Origin: Candidatus Aminicenantota bacterium
Lineage (GTDB): Bacteria; Acidobacteriota; Aminicenantia; Aminicenantales; Aminicenantaceae
Reading direction: 5' to 3'
NCBI GenBank assembly: GCA_016926925.1
Contig: JAFGNQ010000227.1
Coordinates: 1 to 14,393 of the forward strand
DNA: 14,393 bases
How positions within the stretch are numbered: the first letter of the stretch is position 1; every line of letters starts with the position of its first letter. The notes beneath the pieces are model-generated. The model was not told the DNA's origin and did not search any database. It was given only the letters and a program-made list of their open reading frames with translations. Below are positions 6,782-14,299 of the stretch, piece by piece. Position numbers and translations under genes: made by a program.

Positions 6782-7417
6782 ATGAATGACAAACAAAAAA
6801 ATTTACGCTTGCTGCCGAAACCTCTGCTCCTTTTCGTCCACAAACTTATTGAAAGAACCGTTGTTCTTTTTATAAAACTCAAATTTTCACCGAACACATT
6901 GACAGTCTTAGCGCTGCTGCTGGGATTGGGCTCCGGTGTATTCTTCGGTATGGAGCACCCCATTTGGGCGGCGGGTTTGCTCATCCTCTGCGGCATATTC
7001 GATATCCTGGACGGCATGGTCGCAGTCAAGACAATGAGAACCACTGTCTTCGGCGCCATTTTCGACTCCACATTGGATAGATATTCGGAATTCTTTGTCT
7101 ATCTGGGATTAGCCTATTACTTTCGAAATCACTGGGCCATTTGGGTTTTATTCTTCACATTTCTCGGTTCGACGATGGTCAGCTACACCAGAGCCAGAGC
7201 CGAGGGCCTCGGGATTGAATGCAAGGTCGGCATCATGCAGAGGGCCGAGCGGATCGTTTTGGTTTCTCTGGGCGCCATCATCGGCCCGCTTTTAGACATC
7301 TACGTGCCTGTCATCATAGGCATCTTGATATTCATCGCCCTGATCTCGAACATAGCTGCTTTCCAGAGAGTTTTTCATGTAAAAAAAGTGGAAAAACAGC
7401 GCAACAAGACAGCCTGA
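6782..7417 (+). CDS. CDP-alcohol phosphatidyltransferase family membrane enzyme
   Basis: A 211-residue integral membrane enzyme of phospholipid synthesis, which transfers a phosphatidyl group from a CDP-linked lipid to an alcohol acceptor. The catalytic motif D-x2-D-G-x2-A-R-(8 or 9 residues)-G-x3-D-x3-D is present at 74-99: D74, D77, G78, A81, then G91, D95 and D99 in FGAIFDSTLDRYSE. The motif Arg after A81 is replaced by Val (V82) with Lys at 83. About five or six hydrophobic segments flank it, with a basic cytoplasmic tail at the C-terminus. The length suits PgsA- or phosphatidylinositol-phosphate-synthase-like enzymes, but the acceptor (glycerol phosphate, inositol phosphate or other) cannot be told, so no symbol is given. 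ACGAGGG eight bases upstream supports the ATG. It is monocistronic, with a structured upstream region and an intrinsic terminator after it. Confidence 0.85.
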   Translation: MNDKQKNLRLLPKPLLLFVHKLIERTVVLFIKLKFSPNTLTVLALLLGLGSGVFFGMEHPIWAAGLLILCGIFDILDGMVAVKTMRTTVFGAIFDSTLDRYSEFFVYLGLAYYFRNHWAIWVLFFTFLGSTMVSYTRARAEGLGIECKVGIMQRAERIVLVSLGAIIGPLLDIYVPVIIGILIFIALISNIAAFQRVFHVKKVEKQRNKTA

Positions 7418-7422
7418 CCCCC
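7412..7422 (-). repeat. GGGGGTCAGGC motif at the phosphatidyltransferase 3' end
   Basis: The minus strand reads GGGGGTCAGGC across the last codon and stop codon of the gene. It is close to AGGGACAGGC at 10471-10480. It probably belongs to the same short motif family as the copies at 1469-1512, though here it is antisense to the gene and lacks the T8 run. Confidence 0.3.
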
Positions 7423-7462
7423 GTTTCATTCAATCTCTGTGGCTTGACTTGAACTCTTTTTC

Positions 7463-7498
7463 GCATCATCCGGCCCTTCGGATTCAGGTGCATTTTTC
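7463..7498 (+). terminator. Rho-independent terminator of the phosphatidyltransferase gene
   Basis: GCATC-ATCCG at 7463-7472 pairs with CGGAT (7479-7483) and GGTGC (7487-7491), with a 3-nt TCA bulge and loop GCCCTT. Ten pairs, one of them T.G, are followed at once by A and five T (7493-7497). It lies 45 bases after the stop codon. Confidence 0.65.
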
Positions 7499-7544
7499 TT
7501 GGCAGTTACTCTTTATTGCGATGGGACTGTGTATTTTTTTTATA

Positions 7545-7587
7545 ATCGACATTTTTTACCCTTTATAAAAAGTGCTATCATGTCGAT
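7545..7587. promoter_or_regulatory. Palindromic operator-like region over the receptor promoter
   Basis: ATCGACAT at 7545-7552 and ATGTCGAT at 7580-7587 are perfect 8-bp inverted copies. A nested TTTTTA/TAAAAA pair lies inside at 7553-7558 and 7566-7571. The right half overlaps the -10 TATCAT (7576-7581), which carries an extended -10 TGC at 7573-7575; a weak -35 TTTTTA falls at 7553-7558. A second, perfect TATAAT at 7541-7546 has only a poorly spaced TTGCGA (19 bp) upstream. Occupation of the half-sites would cover the main promoter. Confidence 0.45.
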
Positions 7588-7644
7588 AGAAAAACGATTC
7601 GATGCAATTCGTAAGCAACACACACAAAAACTAAAGGTGTCACA

Positions 7645-10461
7645 ATGAAAAATCCGAAACCCATAGTGTTTTTCATGGGATTGATTTTTTTTATGGCGAT
7701 AGGCCTGGCGGCTACGGAGACCGGCGAAATCCAGGGCAGGGTCGCAGATGAAAACGGAGAAGGACTTCCGGGTGTAGAAATCTCCGCCAAAAGCGCCAGC
7801 ATGCAAGGGATTCGTTCGGTTTTGACGTCACAAAACGGAGAATTCCTGTTCCCTCTCCTTCCAATCGGACGATACACCCTGACTTTCGAGCTGGATGGTT
7901 TCACACCCACGGTTCAAGAGAATGTCACAGTCCGATTGGGGAAAGTTACGACGGTGAATATGACTATGCCCGTGTCCGAGATAAAAGAAGAGATCGTGGT
8001 GATAGCGGCGTCTCCCCTCATTGACAAGACTTCTATAGATACAAGCTATTATCTCGGAAGTGAAGAGATGGAGAAACTCCCTTCCCAGAACCGCACAGTC
8101 GTGGATGTCGTGAAATTTGCGCCGGGTGTAACAGGGGTCAGAGTCAATACGAGGCGGGGCGTGGCCATCGAAGGACAACCGAGTATCCGCGGTGAAGGCG
8201 AGGAGGGAAATAACTGGATTCTTGACGGACTTTCCATCAGCGGCGTCAGGTTGAGGAGCTCGGGGATGCCCCTGAATTACGATTCCATCGAGGAAATTCA
8301 AGTGATATCGGATCCCTTCAGCCCGGAATACGGTTCCGCACAAGGCGGCGTCATCAATATGGTCACAAAAAGCGGGGGGAACGACTTTTCGGGAGAATTC
8401 TCCCTTGTCTTCCAGAACAAAAACCTTCAAGCCGGGCGGGAGGACCAGCTTGCCGTTGTCAGCGAGGCGGATTACTTCTCGAACGCCAACTGGTATCTGA
8501 ATCTGGGAGGACCGATCATCAAAGACAAATTATGGTTTTTCATCTCGGAAAATCTTTTTACGGATACAACCGAAACCCGTGAAGACACGGTGGATTATCT
8601 TATGATTCCGGGGGGGGCGCTGTCCACACAGCGGAACAACTTGTTCGCCAAATTCAGCTATGCATTCAACAGCCATCACAATCTTTCGCTGACGACGAGC
8701 TACCATAAATCCATGGGTCAATTGGGCGGCATCGGAATTCCCGAACTTTTTGACGAAAACCGTTTCTCCGATTTCCTCTTCCGCATCAACTACAAAGGAA
8801 TTTTGAGTCCGACGGCATTCGTCGAAGCGGGATTCGGGCGGGTGGCAAGGAATATGCTTACGGATCCGGTGGACGGTGATTTGGGGCCGGCACAGTTCTA
8901 CATCGAAGACCTGGGTCGGAACATCAACAATTCTTACGGCCATGTCATCGATGACTCGAAGAGACTGGATTTCAACATCAAATTCACCAAGTTTTTCGAT
9001 ACGGACAATTTCGGCCAGCACGAATTCAAATTAGGTTTCGAGTACTATGCATTCGACTCTCAATTTGCCGTGGATTTCACCGGAAAAGACGACGACATTT
9101 TCCCTGGAAACGGGTTCGATGCGGGAACTAAATATTACTGGCAGAGCTGGAGGGAGGGACAAAAGACGCCTTCGTTTTTCTATGAGTACGGGACGTTCGA
9201 CTTCACCAACTTTTCTCACGGCATCGGTCTTTTCTTTGCGGATAAAGTCACATGGGGCAGGGTGACGGTCATGCTGGGAATGAGAAGCCAGACGCAGATG
9301 GTGCTGGACAACAACAAGGAAAAACTTTGGTCCTGGAGCCTCATCGATTTTCTCTCTCCGCGCCTGTCCGCGGCTCTGGACATCACGGGGGACGGAGCCA
9401 ATGTGCTCAAGCTCGGCTGGGGGCGGTTCTCCGATTCCATTACGACCATGCCCATGGGCTTGCTCAATTCAGGGGCGGGACTGACGTTCCGGACTTACCG
9501 CTGGCAGGGAGCGGAAAATCCCTCCGCAAGCGAGCTCAAAAAGCCGGCGAACTGGGAATTCGAGAACGAACAGAAGCTTCAGGGCTTCGAGATCGCGGAG
9601 CGTTTGAAGCCCAATTTCCTTACGCGGTATCTCATCGAATTTGATCGAAGGCTGGGGCGGGATTGGGCTGTTGCGGCACGGTATGTTCGAACAAGTGCCA
9701 ACGATTTGCTGGAGATATTGGCCCTTTTCGATACCGAGACGCTTTACCGGTATCTCTATGACAACTTCGAGTACAAAAGGCGAAACTACCAGGGATTCGA
9801 ACTGGAAGTGAACGGCCGCATCGGCCGGAAATTCTATCTGAACGCATCCTACAGCCATTCTTCCGCAAAAGGCACGAATCCGGGCCAGGTCGAATATGGT
9901 TCCTGGTCCCAAGAGGAAGGAAGCACGAACTACCTGGGCCTCTTCGGTAATCATCTCTTCGTTCCCAACCTTCCCGGACTGGAAGCGATCAAGGAATATG
10001 TAGATTACAGTTTAGGCGGTTTGGGAGGAAGAGGCTTCGGCGACGAAGGCTGGTACGGGACACTCCCCTACTCCATCGACCACAATATCAAACTCAACCT
10101 GTTTTATCTGGGGCCTTATGGCCTCTCGTTTTCGACCTCTATCGAATACATCTCAGGATACTACTGGGAGAAACTGGGATATGTCCCGTTTTTTGGAGGC
10201 TACTACGCTTTTCCGGAAACACGGGGAACCAGAAAAACCCCGGCCCATACTTACCTCGATTTGGGAGTCGAAAAATTTTTCGATCTGAAAGGCATCCGGC
10301 TGCTCCCTTCGATGGGGCTGACAGTACGGCTGGACATCTTCAATCTCTTGAACAGTCAAACACCTATTTCCTACGTCAAAGAGGACATCCCGATCTTCGG
10401 TGCGGTTTGGGGAAGGCAGCAGCCGCGTCAGGCGAGAATCCTTATCAAACTTTCATGGTAA
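7645..10461 (+). CDS. TonB-dependent outer-membrane receptor, Oar-like
   Basis: A 938-residue outer-membrane protein. A signal peptide ends near residue 23 (AIGLAAT, then ETGEIQG). Residues about 26-110 form a carboxypeptidase-regulatory-like beta-sandwich (GRVADENGEGLPGVEIS, then GRYTLTFELDGF). The segment EEIVVIAASPLID (115-127) resembles the TonB-box region, followed by a plug domain at about 138-260 with DGLSISGV and SPEYGSAQGGVINMVTKSG. The rest is a barrel of alternating aromatic strands ending in Trp (ILIKLSW), the usual BAM recognition end. This architecture is that of the Oar/SusC-like receptors numerous in Acidobacteriota; it imports or binds large ligands using TonB energy. No TonB/ExbBD, SusD or enzyme partner is adjacent, so the ligand is unknown. 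AAAGGTG at 7633-7639 sets the ATG. It is monocistronic and converges on glmS. Confidence 0.9.
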   Translation: MKNPKPIVFFMGLIFFMAIGLAATETGEIQGRVADENGEGLPGVEISAKSASMQGIRSVLTSQNGEFLFPLLPIGRYTLTFELDGFTPTVQENVTVRLGKVTTVNMTMPVSEIKEEIVVIAASPLIDKTSIDTSYYLGSEEMEKLPSQNRTVVDVVKFAPGVTGVRVNTRRGVAIEGQPSIRGEGEEGNNWILDGLSISGVRLRSSGMPLNYDSIEEIQVISDPFSPEYGSAQGGVINMVTKSGGNDFSGEFSLVFQNKNLQAGREDQLAVVSEADYFSNANWYLNLGGPIIKDKLWFFISENLFTDTTETREDTVDYLMIPGGALSTQRNNLFAKFSYAFNSHHNLSLTTSYHKSMGQLGGIGIPELFDENRFSDFLFRINYKGILSPTAFVEAGFGRVARNMLTDPVDGDLGPAQFYIEDLGRNINNSYGHVIDDSKRLDFNIKFTKFFDTDNFGQHEFKLGFEYYAFDSQFAVDFTGKDDDIFPGNGFDAGTKYYWQSWREGQKTPSFFYEYGTFDFTNFSHGIGLFFADKVTWGRVTVMLGMRSQTQMVLDNNKEKLWSWSLIDFLSPRLSAALDITGDGANVLKLGWGRFSDSITTMPMGLLNSGAGLTFRTYRWQGAENPSASELKKPANWEFENEQKLQGFEIAERLKPNFLTRYLIEFDRRLGRDWAVAARYVRTSANDLLEILALFDTETLYRYLYDNFEYKRRNYQGFELEVNGRIGRKFYLNASYSHSSAKGTNPGQVEYGSWSQEEGSTNYLGLFGNHLFVPNLPGLEAIKEYVDYSLGGLGGRGFGDEGWYGTLPYSIDHNIKLNLFYLGPYGLSFSTSIEYISGYYWEKLGYVPFFGGYYAFPETRGTRKTPAHTYLDLGVEKFFDLKGIRLLPSMGLTVRLDIFNLLNSQTPISYVKEDIPIFGAVWGRQQPRQARILIKLSW

Positions 10462-10471
10462 AAACAAAAAA

Positions 10472-10490
10472 GGGACAGGCGGTTTTTTTT
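10472..10490 (+). repeat. GGGACAGGCGG-T8 motif between the receptor and glmS
   Basis: Ten bases after the receptor stop codon the plus strand reads GGGACAGGCGG followed by exactly eight T (10483-10490); an A-rich stretch precedes it. The T run overlaps the glmS stop codon. Only A:T pairing between the flanking runs can form a stem, so a classic terminator hairpin is absent. The layout matches the minus-strand motif after the dehydrogenase gene. Confidence 0.5.
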
Positions 10491-12318
10491 ATTCGACGGT
10501 GACGCTCTTGGCGAGATTTCGCGGCTGATCGACATCGGCGCCTCGGCTGGCTGCGATATAATAAGCAAAAAGCTGGAGCGGCACAGTCGTCAAAAAGGGA
10601 GTGAAGAGAGGATGCGTCGTCGGAATGGGAATGACGCGATCCACCTTGTCTCGAATCTCATCATCGTCTCCGAATGCAACGGCAACAACATGGCCGGTCC
10701 TGGCCTTGATTTCCGAGATATTGCTCAACATCTTGTCATAGACCCGGTCCCTGGGCACGATAACCATCGAGGGCATTTTTTCATCGATCAATGCAATGGG
10801 GCCATGTTTCATCTCTCCTCCTGCATAGCCCTCGGCATGCATGTACGAGATTTCTTTCAGCTTCAGCGCTCCTTCCAGCGCGATAGGGAAATTGATCCAC
10901 CGTCCCAGATATAGAAAATGAGAAAAGGAGACAAAATCCAGGGCCATTCTTTCGATGTCCTTGGCTGCACCGAGAATAGTCTCGATTTTTTGCGGGATGC
11001 GCTGCAATTCCTTGATGAGATCGAAGCTCTCCTTGGCACCAACCGTTTTTTTGATCTGAGCAAGATAGACGGCCAGAAGGGCCAGGGCCCCCATTTGTGC
11101 TGAAAACGTCTTGGTAGCGGCAACTCCGATTTCAGGACCGGCATGAGTGGCAAGAAGTCCCATAGCCTCTCTTGCAATGGACGATACGCGCACGTTGCAG
11201 ATAGCAAGCGTCAATGGATTCTGCTTCTTCACGGCTCTCAAGGCCGCCAATGTATCCGCCGTCTCTCCCGACTGTGAGAGGACGACAACCAAAGCCTTGT
11301 TATCGAGGATGAAGTCACGGTAACGGTACTCGGATGCCCATTCGACATCCACCGGAACTCGCGCCAAAGTCTCGATCAAATATTTCCCCACAAGTCCGGC
11401 ATGGAACGAAGTTCCACAGGCAATGATCACGACTCTCGCGAGATTCTCTAGAAGTGCGGGCTCGATTCGGATTTCCCCGAGATTGACCGCCCCCGTATCC
11501 AGATAGATCCTTCCTTCGAAAGTATCCCGCAGGACCTGAGGCTGTTCGAAAATCTCCTTGAGCATGAAGTGTTTGTAACCCCTCTTCTCGATCATGAGAG
11601 GCGACCAGGTCAGATGCTCGGGTTTTTTCTCTAGAACATTGCCATTAAAATCCTTGAATTGAACACTGTCCTTTCGAATGACCACCATTTCTCCGTCTTC
11701 CAGAAAGACGATATTCCTGGTATGACTCAACAAAGGATTGATATCCGATGAGACGAGATATTCGTCCTCTCCCACGCCGACACAAACCGGCGGTCCGGAT
11801 TTGGCGGCCACAATCTTTTCCTTATCCCGGGTGGAAAGCACCGCAATGGCAAAAGTGCCTTCGAGCTCCCGGATAGCCTTCTGAACGGCCGCTTCCAAAA
11901 CGCCGTCAAAGTGTTTTTCGATAAGATGGGCAATGATTTCGGTGTCCGTCTCTGTCTTGAACTGATGGCCTTCAGCTTTGAGTTTGTTTTTCAGCCTGGA
12001 GTAATTTTCTATGATTCCGTTGTGAACGACGACGATCGTACCTGTACAATCCCTGTGAGGGTGGGCATTCTCTTCCGAAGGCCGGCCGTGAGTCGCCCAC
12101 CGGGTATGACCTAACCCGTACTGCCCGTTGATCGAATCACCTCCCAGGCTGTTTTCCAGATCCAGGATTTTCCCTTTCACTCGCCTGAGTTGGACTCGCC
12201 CCTGATCGACAACAGCAATCCCGGCAGAGTCGTAGCCCCTGTATTCGAGCTTTTTCAGCCCCTCTACAAGGACGGAGACAATATCCTTGGCACCGATATA
12301 GCCGATTATGCCGCACAT
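10489..12318 (-). CDS. glmS: Glutamine--fructose-6-phosphate aminotransferase (isomerizing)
   Basis: GlmS converts fructose-6-phosphate and glutamine to glucosamine-6-phosphate, the first committed step to UDP-GlcNAc. The 609 residues equal the E. coli length. The N-terminal class II glutaminase domain (about 1-220) starts MCGIIGYIG, with Cys2 as nucleophile after Met removal, and has RWATHG at 73-78 and HNGIIENY at 99-106. Two SIS isomerase domains follow (about 290-425 and 455-590): CGTS 301-304, SQSGET 348-353, TKTFSAQ 402-408, and the second with SYMHAEGYAGGEMKHGP. The C-terminal DQPRNLAKSVTVE is the conserved tail that closes the ammonia channel. It overlaps the glmU stop by one base (TAATG), with AGGAAG inside the glmU end as ribosome site. 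No glmS ribozyme can fit in front of it. Confidence 0.98.
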   Translation of the reverse strand: MCGIIGYIGAKDIVSVLVEGLKKLEYRGYDSAGIAVVDQGRVQLRRVKGKILDLENSLGGDSINGQYGLGHTRWATHGRPSEENAHPHRDCTGTIVVVHNGIIENYSRLKNKLKAEGHQFKTETDTEIIAHLIEKHFDGVLEAAVQKAIRELEGTFAIAVLSTRDKEKIVAAKSGPPVCVGVGEDEYLVSSDINPLLSHTRNIVFLEDGEMVVIRKDSVQFKDFNGNVLEKKPEHLTWSPLMIEKRGYKHFMLKEIFEQPQVLRDTFEGRIYLDTGAVNLGEIRIEPALLENLARVVIIACGTSFHAGLVGKYLIETLARVPVDVEWASEYRYRDFILDNKALVVVLSQSGETADTLAALRAVKKQNPLTLAICNVRVSSIAREAMGLLATHAGPEIGVAATKTFSAQMGALALLAVYLAQIKKTVGAKESFDLIKELQRIPQKIETILGAAKDIERMALDFVSFSHFLYLGRWINFPIALEGALKLKEISYMHAEGYAGGEMKHGPIALIDEKMPSMVIVPRDRVYDKMLSNISEIKARTGHVVAVAFGDDDEIRDKVDRVIPIPTTHPLFTPFLTTVPLQLFAYYIAASRGADVDQPRNLAKSVTVE

Positions 12319-13694
12319 TATTTCTTCCTTTTTCTCCGAGCCCAGCCTTTTTTTTCAAACTGTCTGCTTCGGGATACGGCAAGAGATTCCGGCGACACAT
12401 CCTTGGTGATGGTCGATCCTGCACCTACATAAGCATTTTTCCCAACAGTGACCGGCGCAACAAGCTCTGTTCCGGAGCCTATAAAAGCGCCTGATTCGAT
12501 CCTGGTCTTTCTCTTCATCACTCCATCGTAATTGCAGGTGATGGTTCCGGCACCGATATTGACTTCATCCGCTACCTCCGCATCTCCCAAGTAAGAGAGA
12601 TGTCCGGCTTTGGAGTTCCGGCCGAAGACCGTATTTTTCATCTCGACAAAATTTCCGACTTTTGCTCCTTTTTTTATGATTGTCTTCGGCCGAAGATGAG
12701 TAAAGGGCCCCACCTGTGCTTTTTCTTCGATACGGCTGTGTTCGATCATAGTCGACGATAGGATGGTCACACCCTTTCCCAACCTGGAATTGAGGATATG
12801 AACATGGGGATAGAGCGTGCAATGCGAGCCGATCACAGAATTCCCTTCGATGATTACGGAGGGATAGACGGTGGTGTCTCTCCCGATTTTGACATCCAGG
12901 TCGATCCAGGTCGAAGAGGGATCATAGACCGTCACTCCACTCTTCATGAGTGTCATGATTTTTCGCAGCCGAAGACTCTCGGTCGCCCTCGCCAGTTCAT
13001 ACCGGTCGTTGACTCCCACAATCTCTTCGTTGCGGAAGGTCTTGTATGTGCCGACGGTCTTTCCTTGGTTTCCCAATATGGCAATCAAATCGGTGAGATA
13101 GAACTCCCCTTTTTTGTTCGCGTTGGTAACTTTCGGAAGGGCTTGTACGAGATCTTTAATCCTGAAAAGATAGATTCCGACGTTGACTTCTTTGATTCTT
13201 CGCTGGAGTGGAGTCGCATCCCTTTCCTCGATAATTTTCAGGCTTCTTCCTTCCAAGAAGACACGCCCGAATCCTGCAGGATTTTCCAAGTCCGTCGTCA
13301 TAAACGTCAAGGAATTTTCCGTCGCCTGGTGATGCTTAAGAAAAGGCTTCAGGGTTTCGGTCTTTAAAAGCGGCAGATCCCCGTTGATGACAAGGATATC
13401 CTTATCCTGAGATTTCCTCAGTTCCGGCTCGGCGGCAAGGACGGCATGGGCCGTGCCCAATTGACTGCCTTGTGTGACAAAACGCAGGTCTCGGGCAAAA
13501 GGCTGCTTTATGATGTCGTCTTTTTGATAGCCGACAACCACAAATATTTCGTTCGGAGCCAAACCACGGATTGTGTCCACGACGAGTTGAAGCATGGTTC
13601 GACCCATCAGATGGTGGAGAACCTTTATTGCGTCCGACTTAAAACGGGTTCCCTTTCCTGCGGCGAGGACGAGAACGGAAAAGCCTTTGTTCAT
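12318..13694 (-). CDS. glmU: Bifunctional GlcNAc-1-P uridyltransferase / GlcN-1-P acetyltransferase
   Basis: GlmU acetylates glucosamine-1-phosphate and then couples it to UTP, giving UDP-GlcNAc for peptidoglycan and lipid A. The 458 residues fit the two-domain form (E. coli 456). The N-terminal uridyltransferase (about 1-230) has LAAGKGTRF 10-18, QGSQLGTAHAV 75-85, the metal Asp in NGDLPLL 104-110 and VGVNDR at 227-231. A left-handed beta-helix of hexapeptide repeats follows (about 255-440), with the acetyltransferase site in KAGHLSYLGDAEVADEVNIG (362-381, candidate base H365) and GAGTITCNYDG. Small departures are SDAIKVLH, where a Pro usually precedes KVLH, and S77 where Glu is common. The gene starts inside the TPR gene's stop (ATGA) and ends on the glmS start. 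The phosphoglucosamine mutase glmM is not in the window. Confidence 0.97.
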   Translation of the reverse strand: MNKGFSVLVLAAGKGTRFKSDAIKVLHHLMGRTMLQLVVDTIRGLAPNEIFVVVGYQKDDIIKQPFARDLRFVTQGSQLGTAHAVLAAEPELRKSQDKDILVINGDLPLLKTETLKPFLKHHQATENSLTFMTTDLENPAGFGRVFLEGRSLKIIEERDATPLQRRIKEVNVGIYLFRIKDLVQALPKVTNANKKGEFYLTDLIAILGNQGKTVGTYKTFRNEEIVGVNDRYELARATESLRLRKIMTLMKSGVTVYDPSSTWIDLDVKIGRDTTVYPSVIIEGNSVIGSHCTLYPHVHILNSRLGKGVTILSSTMIEHSRIEEKAQVGPFTHLRPKTIIKKGAKVGNFVEMKNTVFGRNSKAGHLSYLGDAEVADEVNIGAGTITCNYDGVMKRKTRIESGAFIGSGTELVAPVTVGKNAYVGAGSTITKDVSPESLAVSRSRQFEKKGWARRKRKK

Positions 13695-14203
13695 GCAAGC
13701 TTGGTGATAACTTTAAATTTCTTATCCTCTTTCAACTCTTCTATATCCGGGTCGTTCTGGGCAAATACTCTGATGGAGCTGTCTTTTTGAATGGCAGCCT
13801 TGAGGTTTACGAAAAATTCTTCATTCTGTCCTATTTTATAATTCGTTTTTCCGATGAGATAGAGGATTTTTCCGGTGTCCGGGTTTTTATCCAGAGCCTT
13901 TTTGAAAAGCTTGAGGGCTTCCTCATAGTCTCCCTGATTCATGCGATAGACACCCATTTCGTAGTAATCCTCAAATGTTTGGAGAGGAATAGTATCTTTT
14001 TTCCCCTTATCTCGGCAAATTTTCAAGTAGATTTGAGCACGGTCAACCAGCTCTTTCTCATTCGGAAATTTTTCGACAAACGCCTCGAAATATTCTTTCG
14101 CCTTTTGGCAGTCCCCTCGACGAAACGCCTTGGCAGCTTGGCCATAGGAGGCTACTGTTTTCTCGTAAAGGTCCTTTTTAGCTTTATCCTTATCTGCAGG
14201 CAC
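13691..14203 (-). CDS. TPR-repeat protein coupled to glmU-glmS
   Basis: A small protein of about 170 residues, cytoplasmic as far as can be seen (no signal peptide or membrane segment). After a charged N-terminus it has one helical-repeat pair (AAKAFRRGDCQKAKEYFEAF), a basic linker, then two clear TPR units (YYEMGVYRMNQGDYEEALKL and LIGKTNYKIGQNEEFFVNL). The end, DPDIEELKEDKKFKVI, resembles the closing segment of many bacterial TPR proteins. I choose the GTG at 14203 because AGGGAG lies six bases before it; an in-frame ATG at 14242 would add 13 residues but its nearest SD-like GAGGTGGAG is 14 bases away and in a hairpin loop. The stop overlaps the glmU start as ATGA, so they are translationally coupled. 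It probably scaffolds or regulates, but no function is recognised. Confidence 0.8.
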   Translation of the reverse strand: MPADKDKAKKDLYEKTVASYGQAAKAFRRGDCQKAKEYFEAFVEKFPNEKELVDRAQIYLKICRDKGKKDTIPLQTFEDYYEMGVYRMNQGDYEEALKLFKKALDKNPDTGKILYLIGKTNYKIGQNEEFFVNLKAAIQKDSSIRVFAQNDPDIEELKEDKKFKVITKLA

Positions 14204-14209
14204 TCTTAA

Positions 14210-14215
14210 CTCCCT
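14210..14215 (-). promoter_or_regulatory. Ribosome site that selects the GTG start of the TPR gene
   Basis: AGGGAG on the minus strand lies six bases upstream of GTG at 14203-14201. It falls inside the frame opened by the ATG at 14242, so the two start choices compete; spacing favours the GTG. Confidence 0.55.
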
Positions 14216-14242
14216 AACATACAGTAAGCCTGAATTATCCAT

Positions 14243-14299
14243 AAACGCTGCCGATGCTCCACCTCAAAAGACTTAAAATTCCTATCATCGGCAGTTTTT
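14243..14299. other. 9-bp inverted repeat in the leader of the glm operon
   Basis: CTGCCGATG at 14248-14256 and CATCGGCAG at 14286-14294 are perfect inverted copies around a 29-nt loop. A G.T step, one mismatch and three A:T pairs extend the foot to 14243/14299. On the minus strand the loop holds GAGGTGGAG, an SD-like sequence, just before the ATG at 14242. On the plus strand the right arm runs into five T, so it could also end transcription entering from the left. Confidence 0.5.

Noticed and set aside
7763..7781. Possible TonB-system or peptide-utilisation cluster linking receptor, amidohydrolases and permease
   Set aside because: The genes have separate promoters, opposite strands and intervening unrelated genes, so a shared pathway is conjecture only.
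12316..12340. glmS ribozyme upstream of glmS
   Set aside because: glmS starts on the last base of the glmU stop codon, so there is no leader to hold a ribozyme.
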